The notes: a model not told the origin generated them from the sequence alone. A DNA stretch of 64,000 nt from Thioalkalivibrio versutus (GCF_001999325.1 NZ_MVAR01000019.1:1-64000), one strand, 5' to 3'. Positions 19,703-29,862 are shown, counted from the stretch's first letter. Numbers and translations are program-made.

Positions 19703-19732
19703 AACGCACTCCACCACACCCCGGGAGAAGGC

Positions 19733-20767
19733 ATGCAGTACCGCAAGCTGGGACGTACCGATATCGAAGTCAGCCTGATCGGCCTGGGCACCATGACCTG
19801 GGGCGAGCAGAACACCGAGGCCGAGGCGCACGAGCAGCTCGACTACGCGCTGGAGCAGAAGGTGAACTTCATCGACGCCGCCGAGATGTATCCGGTGCCG
19901 CCGCGCGAGGAGACCCAGGGCCTGACCGAGACCTACATTGGCAACTGGCTGGCGCAGCGCAAGAACCGCGATCAAGTTGTGCTGGCCAGCAAGGTCGCCG
20001 GCCCCGGCATGATCGACTACCTGCGCGGCGGACCGCAGCTGAACCGCGAGCATATCGAACAGGCCCTGAGCGACAGCCTCAAGCGGCTGCAGACCGACTA
20101 TCTGGACCTCTACCAGGTCCATTGGCCGGCCCGCGCGACCAACTTCTTCGGCCAGCTCGGCTACAGCCACAAGCCGGATGATGATGCCACGCCGATCGAG
20201 GAGACCGCCGCCGCCCTGAAGGCCATGGTCGACAGCGGCCGCGTACGGACTATCGGTATATCCAACGAGACCCCGTGGGGTTTCATGGAATGGATCCGCG
20301 CGCATGACCGCGGCCTGTCCGAGCGCATTGTCTCCATCCAGAATCCCTACAACCTGCTCAACCGCAGCTTCGAGGCCGGCCTGGCCGAGATGGCGATCCG
20401 CGAGGACGCCGGCCTGCTGGCCTACTCGCCGCTGGCCTTCGGCATGCTCTCCGGAAAATACCTGGATGGCGCCAAGCCGGCAGGTGCCCGGCTGACCCTG
20501 TTCGAGCGCTTCCAGCGCTACAGCAACGCATCCGGTCTGGCCGCGACCGCCGAGTACGCCAGGCTCGCCGCCGAACACGGACTGACCCCAACCCAGCTGG
20601 CACTGGCCTTCGTCAACCAGCAGCCGTTCGTGACCAGCAACCTGGTCGGCGCGACCACCATGGAACAGTTGCGCGAGAACATCGCGACTGTGGATATCAC
20701 CCTGTCCGCCGCCGTGCTGGAGGCCATTGAGGCGATCCACGCCCGCTACACCAACCCCTGTCCGTAG
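19733..20767 (+). CDS. tas: NADP(H)-dependent aldo/keto reductase, Tas-like
   Basis: A 344-residue cytoplasmic oxidoreductase. The N-terminus (LGLGTMTWGEQNTEAEAHEQ) and the segment AEMYPVPPREETQGLTETYIG are those of the Tas branch of aldo/keto reductases. Catalytic residues are present: Asp in FIDAAEMY, Tyr in the same motif, Lys in VLASKVAG and His in YQVHWP. The natural substrate is unknown. tatD starts 13 bases after its stop. Confidence 0.9.
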   Translation: MQYRKLGRTDIEVSLIGLGTMTWGEQNTEAEAHEQLDYALEQKVNFIDAAEMYPVPPREETQGLTETYIGNWLAQRKNRDQVVLASKVAGPGMIDYLRGGPQLNREHIEQALSDSLKRLQTDYLDLYQVHWPARATNFFGQLGYSHKPDDDATPIEETAAALKAMVDSGRVRTIGISNETPWGFMEWIRAHDRGLSERIVSIQNPYNLLNRSFEAGLAEMAIREDAGLLAYSPLAFGMLSGKYLDGAKPAGARLTLFERFQRYSNASGLAATAEYARLAAEHGLTPTQLALAFVNQQPFVTSNLVGATTMEQLRENIATVDITLSAAVLEAIEAIHARYTNPCP

Positions 20768-20779
20768 GGGTTGGTCCCG

Positions 20780-21562
20780 ATGCACCTGATCGATACGCAC
20801 GTCCACCTGGACCTCGACGCGTTCGATCCGGACCGCCCGGCGGTGCTGGACCGCGCCCGGGCCGCCGGCGTGCAGGAGCTGGTTCTGCCCGGCGTCACGC
20901 GTGCGCGCTGGCCGGATCTGGACGCCCTGCACCGGCAGGACGCCGGCCTGCATGTCGCCTATGGTCTGCACCCGATCTTCCTGCAAGACCATGCCGATGA
21001 CGACCTCGACGCGCTGGAGGCCTGGCTGGACGCGCACCCGGAGACCGTCGCCGTCGGCGAGATCGGACTGGACGGCTACCACCAGGAGCTCGACTGGGAC
21101 CGTCAGTGGCGGTTCTATACGCGGCAACTGGCCATCGCCCGGGAACGCGAGCTGCCGGTGATCATCCACAGCCGACGCGCGCTCGACGAGGTCCTGAAGG
21201 GCCTGCGCCAGTACCCCGGCATCAGCGGCATCCTGCATGCCTTCATCGGGAGTCCGCAGCAGGCTCGGCAGGCGGCGGATCTCGGCTTTGCACTCGGGAT
21301 CGGAGGGCCCGTGACCTACGAGCGCGCAAAGAAACTGCACCGCGTGGTGCGCGACGCACCGCTGCAGGCGCTGGTGGTGGAGACGGACGCCCCGGACCAA
21401 CCGCTGGCCGGACACCAGGGCGAGCGCAACGAACCGGCCATGACCGCCGAGGTCAACCGCCAGCTCGCGGCCCTGCGAGACATGGATCCGGCCGAGATGG
21501 CTATAATCACGTCACAAAACGCACGCCGGGTCCTCCGGCTCCCGACCGGTTCCGCTGCATGA
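20780..21562 (+). CDS. TatD-family metal-dependent hydrolase
   Basis: Amidohydrolase-superfamily enzyme; TatD proteins act as 3'-5' DNA/RNA exonucleases or D-aminoacyl-tRNA deacylases. The 260-residue protein has the metal-binding DTHVHLDL motif, AVGEIGLDGY, VIIHSRRA, LHAFIGS and a late VETDAPDQP, complete for the family. The ATG at 20780 is chosen over an upstream TTG at 20771. Its stop codon overlaps the start of tcdA. Which of the E. coli paralogues (TatD, YcfH, YjjV) it matches is uncertain. Confidence 0.9.
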   Translation: MHLIDTHVHLDLDAFDPDRPAVLDRARAAGVQELVLPGVTRARWPDLDALHRQDAGLHVAYGLHPIFLQDHADDDLDALEAWLDAHPETVAVGEIGLDGYHQELDWDRQWRFYTRQLAIARERELPVIIHSRRALDEVLKGLRQYPGISGILHAFIGSPQQARQAADLGFALGIGGPVTYERAKKLHRVVRDAPLQALVVETDAPDQPLAGHQGERNEPAMTAEVNRQLAALRDMDPAEMAIITSQNARRVLRLPTGSAA

Positions 21563-22305
21563 GCTCGCCCGCCGACGCCCCGCACAATCCCTTTACCGAA
21601 CGCACGGATCTGCTGCTGGGGCATGACGTCACCGCGCGCCTGCGCGATCGGCATGTCTTCATCGCCGGACTGGGCGGTGTGGGCAGCTACGCGGCCGAGG
21701 CGATCGCGCGGGCCGGGGTCGGACGCATGACCCTCGCCGATCACGACGTGGTCGGGGCCTCCAACCTGAACCGCCAGCTCGTCGCGCTGCGCTCCACCGT
21801 GGACCGGCCCAAGACCGAGATCATGGCGAACCGCATCCGCGACATCGATCCCGACATCGAGGTCATCATTCGCCAGGACTTCCTCCAGCCCGACACCATC
21901 GGCGACCTGGTCCCCGAGGATGCCGACTTCGTGCTGGACGCGATCGACTCCATTGTCTGCAAGGCCGCGCTGGTCGCGACCGCCCAGGCCCGCGGGCAGG
22001 CCGTGATCTCGAGCATGGGCGCAGGTGGGCGCATCGACCCGACGGCCGTGCGCGTAGGGCCGCTGACCGAGACCCGCGTGTGCCCGCTCGCGCGGCAGAT
22101 GCGCAAGCGGCTGCGGCGCCTGGGCGCACATCTCGACTATCCCGTGGTGTTCTCCATCGAGCAGCCGCGCAAGGGGACGGAGCACCGGCCGGTCGGCGAC
22201 GGCGGGCGCCCGCGCTCGGTCAACGGCACCATCTCCTACCTGCCCGCGATCTTCGGCCTGACCGCCGCCGGCCACGTGATCCAGACCCTGATCACCCGCG
22301 CCTGA
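21559..22305 (+). CDS. tcdA: tRNA threonylcarbamoyladenosine dehydratase TcdA
   Basis: E1-like enzyme that uses ATP to cyclise t6A37 of tRNA to ct6A. The 248-residue ThiF-fold protein has the nucleotide-binding GLGGVGSYAAEAIARAGVG loop, the NLNRQL arginine finger region, and FVLDAIDSI...K. SMGAGGRIDPT and CPLARQMRKRL are typical of TcdA/CsdL. The ATG at 21559 overlaps the tatD stop (ATGA). The C-terminal GTISYLPAIFGL segment is conserved. Confidence 0.93.
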   Translation: MSSPADAPHNPFTERTDLLLGHDVTARLRDRHVFIAGLGGVGSYAAEAIARAGVGRMTLADHDVVGASNLNRQLVALRSTVDRPKTEIMANRIRDIDPDIEVIIRQDFLQPDTIGDLVPEDADFVLDAIDSIVCKAALVATAQARGQAVISSMGAGGRIDPTAVRVGPLTETRVCPLARQMRKRLRRLGAHLDYPVVFSIEQPRKGTEHRPVGDGGRPRSVNGTISYLPAIFGLTAAGHVIQTLITRA

Positions 22306-22329
22306 CCACGCCCAGGACGGGCGAACCGG

Positions 22330-22971
22330 CTATTCCTCGAAGATGGCCTCGATGCGGGCCTGGATGTGCTGGCCAGCGTCCGGGCCGAACTGTGTAGTGG
22401 CTGGATCAAAGCGGTCGCAGAAGGCGTAGGCAAACTTCAGGTCTTTCACTCCGAGGGCACCGAACAGGCGTGCCTCGAAGGAATGATCCTCAGGGTTCTG
22501 GATCAGCGTGGGCCAGCCGTCCGCGCCCGGGGCCAGGGCAGGGCCGAAGAAGACCACGCCGGGCAGATTCTTCAGGCGCAGTGCACAGGTGCCATCGGTT
22601 ACGCCGGCCATCGGCAGGAAGTCGATGGTGCGCGACAGGCGCTGCTTGCGGTTGAAGGCGATATCGATCTCGCCGCCCGCTGCGCGGATCGCCGGGGCCT
22701 CGGCCTCGAACGTGAGGGTCTCCAGTCCCGCAGCGCGCCAGGCATCCAGATCCTGCGCCCCATACCGGCTGGGCAGGAATAGGTACGCGGGCTTGCTGAT
22801 GGCCCGGATCGCCTCCAGGAGCGACTCCGAATAGATCGGCGCGTTCACCAGGATGCCGCCGAGCTCGAGGTCGTCGATCAGCCACACGGCCGGTTCCGAA
22901 TCGCCGATCCGGTAGATGGTCCGGTCACGCAGTTCGACCAATGGGGCGCTGATCAGGGGTTCACTGGCCAT
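22330..22971 (-). CDS. probable degenerate metallo-beta-lactamase-fold protein
   Basis: I recognise this 213-residue protein only by general pattern. The order of strands (TIYRIGD, AVWLIDDLELGGILVN, YLFLPSRYGAQDLDAW, IRAAGGEIDIAF, TIDFLPMAGVTDGTCALRL, GVVFFGPAL) resembles the metallo-beta-lactamase fold. The metal-binding HxHxDH motif, expected at the LFLPSRYGAQD position, is missing, so zinc catalysis is unlikely. It overlaps the acyltransferase start by 11 bases and ends the glyQ-glyS-plsC operon. It may be a non-catalytic member; function unknown. Confidence 0.6.
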   Translation of the reverse strand: MASEPLISAPLVELRDRTIYRIGDSEPAVWLIDDLELGGILVNAPIYSESLLEAIRAISKPAYLFLPSRYGAQDLDAWRAAGLETLTFEAEAPAIRAAGGEIDIAFNRKQRLSRTIDFLPMAGVTDGTCALRLKNLPGVVFFGPALAPGADGWPTLIQNPEDHSFEARLFGALGVKDLKFAYAFCDRFDPATTQFGPDAGQHIQARIEAIFEE

Positions 22972-23716
22972 CGGGTTTCTCCGTCGACAGGGTGGCGGGG
23001 CGAGGTTCGATCTCGGTCATGGTGGTCTCGATCCAGCTCTCGGCTTCGGACAGCACCTCGACCGGCTTGCGACCAGCGGTCTCGATTGGCGCCCCGATCA
23101 CCACCTCGATGGTGCCGGGATAGCGCCGCAGGCCCTTTTTCGGCCAGAAGCTCCCGCTGTTCAGCGCCACCGGCAGGACCGGGTAGCCGGTGCGCACTGC
23201 GAGCATCGCGCCGCCCTGACGGTAACGCCCGTGTTCGCCCGGGGCCACGCGCGTGCCCTCGGGAAACACGATCACCCAGCGGCCCTGGTCCAGGCGCTGC
23301 TTGCCTTCGGCCACCAGATTCTCCAGGGCCTGGCGTCCGCCCTCGCGATCAATCGGTACCGGATCGAGCATGGACAACGTCCAGCCGAACAGGGGGATCC
23401 GCATCAGTTCACGCTTGAGCACCCAGGTCTGCATGGGAAAGATCGCGACGAAGGCCACGGTCTCCCAGGCCGACTGGTGCTTGGACAGCACCACATGAGG
23501 GCGCGAGGGGTCGATGTGCTCGCGCCCGTGCACCCGGTAATCGATGCCGCAACTGACACGCAGCCACCAGACGTTGAACCGGCCCCACAGGGTCAGGACA
23601 CGGTAGCGGACGGGGCGGGAAAACGGCCAGATCAGCGGCGGTACCAGCAGCCCGAAGACCAGGATGGAGCCAACGAGCCCCAGCTGGAACAGCAGACCTC
23701 GGATCAGGGGCAGCAT
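22961..23716 (-). CDS. plsC: lysophospholipid (1-acyl-glycerol-3-phosphate) acyltransferase
   Basis: Adds the second fatty acid to lysophosphatidic acid in membrane-lipid synthesis. The 251-residue protein has one N-terminal membrane helix (about 5-30), the catalytic HxxxxE form of the HX4D motif (SKHQSAWET), FPEGTRVAPGE for glycerophosphate binding and GYPVLPVALNSG. It lies nine bases after glyS on the same strand. In E. coli the corresponding place is also held by lipid and heptose genes. Confidence 0.92.
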   Translation of the reverse strand: MLPLIRGLLFQLGLVGSILVFGLLVPPLIWPFSRPVRYRVLTLWGRFNVWWLRVSCGIDYRVHGREHIDPSRPHVVLSKHQSAWETVAFVAIFPMQTWVLKRELMRIPLFGWTLSMLDPVPIDREGGRQALENLVAEGKQRLDQGRWVIVFPEGTRVAPGEHGRYRQGGAMLAVRTGYPVLPVALNSGSFWPKKGLRRYPGTIEVVIGAPIETAGRKPVEVLSEAESWIETTMTEIEPRPATLSTEKPDGQ

Positions 23717-23725
23717 CGCCCGGCC

Positions 23726-25807
23726 CTACCCCGTCGCCAGGCGGCCGATGTCGGCCACGGTCTCGAACGCGCGACGCAGTTCACGCAGCAGGGCCAGGCG
23801 GTTGCGCCGCTCTGCGGCGTCCTCGGCCATCACCATCACCTGGTCGAAAAAGGTGTCCACCCGATCTCGCAGGCCTGCCAGTTCGCCGAGGGCATGCAGG
23901 TAGTCACCGTCGGCCACCGCCTGCTCGACCCCCGGACGCACGGCCTGCAGGCCCTGGTACAGCTGACGCTCCTCGTCCAGCGCCAGGGCCTCCGGATCGA
24001 GTTCCGCCTCGGCCTCCTCGCCGGCCTTGCGCAGCAGGTTGTGGATCCGCTTGTTCGCGGCGGCCAGCGCCTCGGCCTCCGGGCGTTCGCGGAACAGGCT
24101 GACCGCGCGCACGCGGCGCACGAAATCCAGCGGGGCATCCGGCGCGACCGCGGCCACCGCCTCGATAGTCTCGTGCGCCTGACCCTGTTCCAGCAGGTAC
24201 CCGCGCAGGCGCTCGAGGATGTACTCGCGTACCGGTTCCACGGCCTGATCGGCCTCCGGCACGCGTTCGCGGATGGGTTCGGCGGCGGCCTGCAGCAAGG
24301 GGGTCAAGGCCAGCGGCAGTTCGCGCTCGACCAGGATACGCACCAGCCCCAGCGCGGCGCGGCGCAGGGCGAACGGGTCCTTGGTGCCACTGGGCTGCTT
24401 GCCGATGGCGAAGATGCCGACCAGGGTGTCGAGACGATCGGCCAGCGCCAGCGCCTGGGCGATCGGGGCGTCCGGCAGCTCGGAGCCGGACTGGCGCGGC
24501 CAGTAGTGCTGCTCGATCGCGGCGGCGACGGTCTCGTCCTCGCGGTCGTGCAGGGCGTAGTAACGCCCCATGGTGCCCTGCAGCTCGGTGAACTCGAACA
24601 CCATCTGGGTAACCAGGTCGCACTTGGCCAGACGTGCGGCGCGCGCAGCGAGGGGCGCGTCGAGGCCCATCAGCCCGGCCAGGCGCTGCATCAGGGCCTC
24701 CAGCCGCATGGACTTGTCGCGCAGCGTGCCCAGGCGCTTCTCGAACACGACCGAGTCCAGCGCCTCCAGGCGTTCCTCCAGGCGCTTCTTGCGGTCCTGC
24801 TGCCAGAAGAACTCGGCATCCGCGAAGCGCGGGCGCAACACGCGCTCGTTGCCGTCGCGCACCGCATGCGGATCACGCGATTCGATGTTGCTGATCACGA
24901 TGAAGTGCGGCTGCATGCGGCCGGCCTCGTCGACCACCGGGAAGTACTTCTGGTTGTCCTGCATGGTGGAGATCAGCGCCTCCTGCGGGACATCCAGGAA
25001 ACGCGGATCAAAGCCGCCGGTCAGCGCCACCGGCCACTCGACCAGCGCGGTCACCTCGTCCAGCAGGTCCGCATCCACCAGCGCACGCCCACCCAGGGCC
25101 TTCGCCTGCTCGTGGACCTGCTCGAGGATGCGCTCGCGGCGCGCCTCGAAAGACGGCTCGACAAACCCCGGGCGACGCAGCCGCTCGGCGTAGTCGTTCC
25201 CGCGCTTGAGCTCCAGGGCGCCGGGCTGATGGAAGCGGTGGCCGTGGGTCTCCCGACCCGCTGTTTGTTCCAGCACGGTCATCTCCAGCACCTCGGGCCC
25301 GTGCAGTACGACCAGCCAGTGTGCGGGCCGCACGAACTCGGTACGGCTGCTGCCCCAGCGCATACGCTTGGGTGTGGGCAGGGCGTCCAGCGCGGCCTCC
25401 AGCATCTCCGGCAGCAGTTCGCCAAGGGCGCGCCCCGGCTGCAGCTGACGAAACACCAGGTATTCGCCCTTGTCGGTGGTCTCGCGCTCCAGGCGCTCGA
25501 CCTCGACACCACAGGATCGGGCAAAGCCCAGCACGGCCTTGGTCGGCTCGCCGGCATCGTCGAAGGCCGCGGCCACCGCCGGGCCGCGGCGCTCCTGCAG
25601 CTGGTCCGGCTGGCGCGCGGGTACGCTCGGGAACAACACGGCCAGGCGCCGCGGGGTGGCGAAGGCCTCGGGCTCGCCCGGCTCCAGCCCGGCCTCGCGC
25701 AGGCGGGTGGTCAGGCCCTCGGCCAGGGCGTCGCGCAGGCGCGCGAGGGCGGTCGGGGGCAGCTCCTCGGTGCCAAGTTCGATCAGGAGTTCTCGGGCTT
25801 CGGCCAT
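23726..25807 (-). CDS. glyS: glycyl-tRNA synthetase beta subunit
   Basis: Beta subunit of the alpha2-beta2 bacterial glycyl-tRNA synthetase; it recognises and binds tRNA-Gly. The 693-residue length is normal. It starts with the LLIELGTEELPPTAL signature, contains the ATPRRLAVL block, an HD-like helical core and a C-terminal anticodon-binding DALR-type domain. It follows glyQ on the same strand. A very long antisense reading frame across it is a high-GC artefact. Confidence 0.98.
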   Translation of the reverse strand: MAEARELLIELGTEELPPTALARLRDALAEGLTTRLREAGLEPGEPEAFATPRRLAVLFPSVPARQPDQLQERRGPAVAAAFDDAGEPTKAVLGFARSCGVEVERLERETTDKGEYLVFRQLQPGRALGELLPEMLEAALDALPTPKRMRWGSSRTEFVRPAHWLVVLHGPEVLEMTVLEQTAGRETHGHRFHQPGALELKRGNDYAERLRRPGFVEPSFEARRERILEQVHEQAKALGGRALVDADLLDEVTALVEWPVALTGGFDPRFLDVPQEALISTMQDNQKYFPVVDEAGRMQPHFIVISNIESRDPHAVRDGNERVLRPRFADAEFFWQQDRKKRLEERLEALDSVVFEKRLGTLRDKSMRLEALMQRLAGLMGLDAPLAARAARLAKCDLVTQMVFEFTELQGTMGRYYALHDREDETVAAAIEQHYWPRQSGSELPDAPIAQALALADRLDTLVGIFAIGKQPSGTKDPFALRRAALGLVRILVERELPLALTPLLQAAAEPIRERVPEADQAVEPVREYILERLRGYLLEQGQAHETIEAVAAVAPDAPLDFVRRVRAVSLFRERPEAEALAAANKRIHNLLRKAGEEAEAELDPEALALDEERQLYQGLQAVRPGVEQAVADGDYLHALGELAGLRDRVDTFFDQVMVMAEDAAERRNRLALLRELRRAFETVADIGRLATG

Positions 25808-25876
25808 GTTGGGTCCAGGTTGGGTCCAGTACGCGCCGCGCGACCCAGGGGGCCGGCCGGCGCGGGATTGCGGGAT

Positions 25877-26818
25877 TCAGGCGGCGTCGGGCTTGTTCGC
25901 GTCGTCTTCGGCACACAGCGGGAAGCCCAGGGCCTCGCGCGACTCGTAGTATTTCCGGGCGACGTTCCGCGACAGCTCGCGCACGCGCAGGATATAGCGC
26001 TGGCGCTCGGTGACCGAGATCGCGCCGCGCGCATCCAGCAGATTGAAGCTGTGCGAGGCGCGCAGCATCTGCTCGTAGGCCGGCAGGGGCAGGCCCAGCT
26101 CGATCATGCGATCGCTCTCGGTCGCGTGCTGGTCGAAGGCGGCGAACAGGGCGTCGCGGTCGGCATGCTCGAAGTTGTAGGTGGACTGCTCCACCTCGTT
26201 CTGGTGGTAGACGTCGCCGTAGGTGATCGCGCGGCCGTCGGGCCCGATCGTCCAGACCAGATCAAACACGCTCTCCACCCCCTGCAAGTACATCGCCAGG
26301 CGCTCGAGGCCGTAGGTGATCTCGCCGGAGACCGGGTGGCAGTCCAGTCCGCCCACCTGCTGGAAGTAGGTGAACTGGGTCACCTCCATGCCGTTGAGCC
26401 AGACCTCCCAGCCCAGACCCCAGGCGCCCAGCGTCGGGGACTCCCAGTTGTCCTCGACGAAGCGCACATCGTGGGTCAGGGTGTCGAACCCGAGCGCCTC
26501 CAGCGAGCCCAGGTAGAGCGCCTGGATGTCCGGCGGCGAGGGCTTCAGCAGGACCTGGAACTGGTAGTAGTGCTGCAACCGGTTGGGGTTGTCGCCGTAG
26601 CGCCCGTCGGTCGGGCGGCGGCTCGGCTGCACATAGGCCGCGCGCCACGGCTCCGGCCCGATGGAGCGCAGGAAGGTCGCCGGATGGAAGGTCCCCGCGC
26701 CCATCTCCATGTCGTAGGGCTGCAGGACCACGCAGCCGTGATCGTTCCAGTAGTCCTGCAGGCGGCGGATCAGGTCCTGGAAGGTCGGACTGCTGGGCGG
26801 GGTGCGTTCTTGCGACAT
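25877..26818 (-). CDS. glyQ: glycyl-tRNA synthetase alpha subunit
   Basis: Catalytic subunit activating glycine with ATP. The 313-residue class II synthetase shows [49 protein letters not shown] and [19 protein letters not shown]. The ATG at 26818 is chosen because the family begins just before TFQDLI. glyS follows 69 bases downstream. The gene is divergent from the CDF transporter. Confidence 0.98.
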   Translation of the reverse strand: MSQERTPPSSPTFQDLIRRLQDYWNDHGCVVLQPYDMEMGAGTFHPATFLRSIGPEPWRAAYVQPSRRPTDGRYGDNPNRLQHYYQFQVLLKPSPPDIQALYLGSLEALGFDTLTHDVRFVEDNWESPTLGAWGLGWEVWLNGMEVTQFTYFQQVGGLDCHPVSGEITYGLERLAMYLQGVESVFDLVWTIGPDGRAITYGDVYHQNEVEQSTYNFEHADRDALFAAFDQHATESDRMIELGLPLPAYEQMLRASHSFNLLDARGAISVTERQRYILRVRELSRNVARKYYESREALGFPLCAEDDANKPDAA

Positions 26819-26904
26819 GCGGGATCCCGGGTCAGGGCAAAGCCGACAGTATATCGGCCCGGCTTCGGCCACGGCCACCGCTCGCGTTGGCGCGGGCGTT
26901 TTGC

Positions 26905-28158
26905 ATGCAGCCAAAGCGCGCCCATACTGGGGCCTTGATTCTGTTCGGGAGAGCGGCCCTGAGCGACCCCCTCGCCAATTCCGGACCTTCGGTCACGCCG
27001 GAGAGCGGCCAGCGCTATCGTGATACCCGCCGGGTCACGTTGGTCGGCGCGGCCGTGAACAGCTTCCTCGCCGTGGCGCAGCTCGTCAGTGGCTGGCTGC
27101 TGAACTCGCAGGCCCTGGTGGCGGACGGCGTGCATACCCTGTCGGACCTGATCACCGACGGGGTGGTGCTGTTCGCGGCAAGCAAGGCCGCCGCCTCCCC
27201 CGATCAGGAACACCCCTACGGTCACGCGCGGATCGAGACCCTGGCCACGGTGATCGTCGGAGTCTTTCTGGCGCTCGCGGGTCTGGCGATTGCCTGGGCT
27301 GCCGGCAACCGCCTGGTCGAGCCCGAGGCCATGACCGGCCCCGCAAACATGGCGATCGCCTTTGCCCTGCTGACCCTGGTGGCCAAGGAAGGCCTGTACC
27401 AGTACACCCACCGGGTGGCGAAGCGCCTGAAGTCGCGGATGCTGGATGCCAACGCCTGGCATCACCGCACGGATGCGATCTCGTCGCTGTTCGTGCTGGC
27501 CGGGGTGGCCGCTGCGGTGGCCGGGTTCCCGTGGGCGGATGCCCTCGCGGCGCTGATCGTCGCGCTGTTCATCCTGCATATCGCCGGGCGGCTGATCGTA
27601 CGCAGCGCGGCGGAGCTGATCGACACGGCCCTGGAGCCGGAGAAGGTCGAGCGCATCCACCGCACGATCATGGATGTGCCCGGGGTCAAGGATGCGCATA
27701 TGCTGCGCACGCGGCGCCACGGCAGCGAAGTCGTCGTGGACGTGCATATCCAGGTCGCGCCGATGATCTCGGTCTCCGAGGGCCATCGGATCGCCGATGC
27801 GGTGTTCCACGCGGTGACCGATGCACATGACCGGGTGAACGACATCACCGTGCACGTGGATCCGGAAAACGACGCGGAACAGGCCCGGAGTTCCATGCTG
27901 CCGCTGCGCCCGACGCTGGTGGAGGCGCTGCGCGAGGCCTGGGCGGACGCCCCGGAGCTGGATGCGGTGGAGCACCTGTCGCTGCATTATCTCGGCGGTC
28001 GGGTACACGTGACGCTGACCCTGCGCCTTGACGGGGCAGCCACCCCGGCAGACCTCGAGGCCCGCACCCAGGCCCTGGCCGACCGGCTGCACCGCCATCC
28101 CGGGGTAGGCGACATGCTGGGCGAGGTCACGCTACTCTATCGGCCCTGCACTCATTAG
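26905..28158 (+). CDS. cation diffusion facilitator (CDF) family metal transporter
   Basis: Inner-membrane proton/divalent-metal antiporter, probably exporting Zn2+, Fe2+ or Mn2+. The product has six predicted membrane helices with the metal-site motifs [11 protein letters not shown] and [23 protein letters not shown], and a cytoplasmic CDF dimerisation domain followed by an extra C-terminal domain of about 100 residues (beyond 310). That extra domain makes it longer (about 417) than FieF (about 300). The start is uncertain: ATG 26905 is given; TTG 26887 and TTG 26935 are alternatives. Confidence 0.9.
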   Translation: MQPKRAHTGALILFGRAALSDPLANSGPSVTPESGQRYRDTRRVTLVGAAVNSFLAVAQLVSGWLLNSQALVADGVHTLSDLITDGVVLFAASKAAASPDQEHPYGHARIETLATVIVGVFLALAGLAIAWAAGNRLVEPEAMTGPANMAIAFALLTLVAKEGLYQYTHRVAKRLKSRMLDANAWHHRTDAISSLFVLAGVAAAVAGFPWADALAALIVALFILHIAGRLIVRSAAELIDTALEPEKVERIHRTIMDVPGVKDAHMLRTRRHGSEVVVDVHIQVAPMISVSEGHRIADAVFHAVTDAHDRVNDITVHVDPENDAEQARSSMLPLRPTLVEALREAWADAPELDAVEHLSLHYLGGRVHVTLTLRLDGAATPADLEARTQALADRLHRHPGVGDMLGEVTLLYRPCTH

Positions 28159-28200
28159 GTGCGCGCCACCAAAGATGCGCACGAAAGTTGTGCATATAAG

Positions 28201-28215
28201 GCACCAGATTGGTGC
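28201..28215 (+). promoter_or_regulatory. NtrC-type enhancer site upstream of glnA
   Basis: GCACC-AGATT-GGTGC, a perfect palindrome matching the NtrC consensus GCACC-N5-GGTGC, followed by A. It lies 66 bases upstream of the -24/-12 promoter. A weaker dyad (TGCGCAC...GTGCA, 28178-28196) adjoins it and may be a second site. Confidence 0.8.
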
Positions 28216-28280
28216 ATACAGGATGTGGCGGGGCGCCCCGGGGGCCCGTTTTTCGCGCGCCCGGGCCAAACAGGACCGGA

Positions 28281-28296
28281 TGGCATGATGCCTGCA
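28281..28296 (+). promoter_or_regulatory. sigma-54 (-24/-12) promoter of glnA
   Basis: TGGCATGATGCCTGCA has GG and GC exactly ten bases apart, matching the RpoN consensus TGGCACG-N4-TTGCA with two deviations. It lies 83 bases upstream of the glnA start and downstream of the NtrC-type site, the classical nitrogen-regulated glnA layout. Confidence 0.82.
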
Positions 28297-28378
28297 TAAT
28301 GAATCGCGACGCCGCGCAAGCGCCCGACGGGCCGGCCGGCCACCTTTGAATACCCAAGTAAAGACCAAGGAGATCCCC

Positions 28379-29788
28379 ATGTCCGCAGCCGACGTGCTGA
28401 ACCAGATCAAGGAAAAGGAAGTTCGCTTCATCGACTTCCGTTTTACCGACTCCAAGGGCAAGGAACAGCATGTGACCGTGCCGGCCCACGACATCGACGA
28501 AGAGACCTTCGAGGAAGGCAAGATGTTCGACGGCTCGTCGATCGCCGGCTGGAAGGGGATCAACGAGTCCGACATGATCCTGATGCCGGACGCCGAGTCC
28601 GCGGTCCTCGATCCGTTCTTCGAAGACATGACCATGAACATCCGCTGCGACGTGGTCGAACCGGCCACCATGCAGGGCTACGACCGCTGCCCGCGCTCCC
28701 TGGCGCGCCGCGCCGAGGCCTACCTGCAAAGCACCGGCATCGCCGACACCGCGCTGTTCGGCCCGGAGAACGAGTTCTTCATCTTTGACGATGTGAAGTG
28801 GGGCACCACCCTGTCCGGCTCCTACTGCCGCGTGGATTCCCAGGAGGCCTCCTGGAACTCCGAACGCGTCTACGAGGACGGCAACATCGGTCACCGCCCG
28901 GGCGTGAAGGGCGGCTACTTCCCGGTCCCGCCAGTCGACAGCCTGCACGACATCCGCTCCACCATGTGCGAAGTGTTGACCGAGATGGGCCTCGAGACCG
29001 AGGTGCACCACCACGAGGTGGCGACCGCCGGCCAGTGCGAGATTGGCGTGGGTCCCGCGACCCTGACGCAGAAGGCCGACGAGGTGCAGATCCTGAAGTA
29101 CGTGATCCAGAACGTGGCCCACGTCCACGGCAAGACCGCGACCTTCATGCCCAAGCCGATCGTCGGTGACAACGGCTCCGGCATGCACGTGCACCAGTCG
29201 CTGTCCAAGGACGGCAAGAACCTGTTCTCCGGTGACCTGTACGGCGGCCTGTCCGAGACCGCGCTGTACTACATCGGCGGGATCATCAAGCACGCCCGCT
29301 CGCTGAATGCCTTCACCAACCCGTCCACCAACAGCTACAAGCGTCTGGTGCCGGGCTTCGAGGCACCGGTCATGCTGGCCTACTCCGCCCGCAACCGCTC
29401 CGCCTCGCTGCGTATCCCGTTCGTCATGAACCCGAAGGGCCGTCGCGTCGAGCTGCGCTTCCCGGACTCCACCGCCAACCCGTATCTCGCCTTCGCGGCG
29501 ATGCTGATGGCCGGCCTGGACGGCATCCAGAACAAGATCCACCCGGGCGATGCGATGGACAAGAACCTCTACGACCTGCCGCCGGAAGAAGAGAAGGGCA
29601 TTCCGCAGGTCTGCCATTCGCTGGACCAGGCGCTGGAAGCCCTGAACCAGGATCGCGAATACCTGACCCAGGGTGGCGTGTTCACCGACGACATGATCGA
29701 TGCCTACATCGACCTGAAGATGGAAGACGTCACGCAGATGCGCATGACCACCCATCCGATCGAGTTCGACATGTACTACAGCCTGTAA
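28379..29788 (+). CDS. glnA: glutamine synthetase, type I
   Basis: Forms glutamine from glutamate, ammonia and ATP; cytoplasmic dodecamer. The 469-residue protein is of the GSI-beta subclass: [19 protein letters not shown], the ATP-binding [25 protein letters not shown], and the adenylylation loop NLYDLPPEE with Tyr398. It is therefore probably controlled by GlnE adenylylation as well as by the sigma-54/NtrC promoter upstream. AAGGAG precedes the ATG at 28379. A strong terminator follows. Confidence 0.98.
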   Translation: MSAADVLNQIKEKEVRFIDFRFTDSKGKEQHVTVPAHDIDEETFEEGKMFDGSSIAGWKGINESDMILMPDAESAVLDPFFEDMTMNIRCDVVEPATMQGYDRCPRSLARRAEAYLQSTGIADTALFGPENEFFIFDDVKWGTTLSGSYCRVDSQEASWNSERVYEDGNIGHRPGVKGGYFPVPPVDSLHDIRSTMCEVLTEMGLETEVHHHEVATAGQCEIGVGPATLTQKADEVQILKYVIQNVAHVHGKTATFMPKPIVGDNGSGMHVHQSLSKDGKNLFSGDLYGGLSETALYYIGGIIKHARSLNAFTNPSTNSYKRLVPGFEAPVMLAYSARNRSASLRIPFVMNPKGRRVELRFPDSTANPYLAFAAMLMAGLDGIQNKIHPGDAMDKNLYDLPPEEEKGIPQVCHSLDQALEALNQDREYLTQGGVFTDDMIDAYIDLKMEDVTQMRMTTHPIEFDMYYSL

Positions 29789-29827
29789 GGCAGCCGCTTC
29801 CGGCCCCTCGGGGCCGCGAAGCCATCA

Positions 29828-29862
29828 GCCGCCCCCGGCCCCTGGCCGCGGGCGGCTTTTTT
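29828..29862 (+). terminator. Rho-independent terminator of glnA
   Basis: GCCGCCC (29828-29834) pairs with GGGCGGC (29850-29856), with further pairing inside the loop, followed by six T (29857-29862). It starts 39 bases after the glnA stop codon. Confidence 0.9.

Noticed and set aside
18350-21415. 1021-codon minus-strand frame
   Set aside because: Antisense to the FIST, aldo/keto reductase and tatD genes, with no recognisable domain.
22916-26938. 1340-codon open frame on the plus strand antisense to plsC, glyS and glyQ
   Set aside because: It is the mirror of three well-supported genes in a high-GC genome; its composition (Gly/His/Arg/Gln-rich) is that of antisense shadow.
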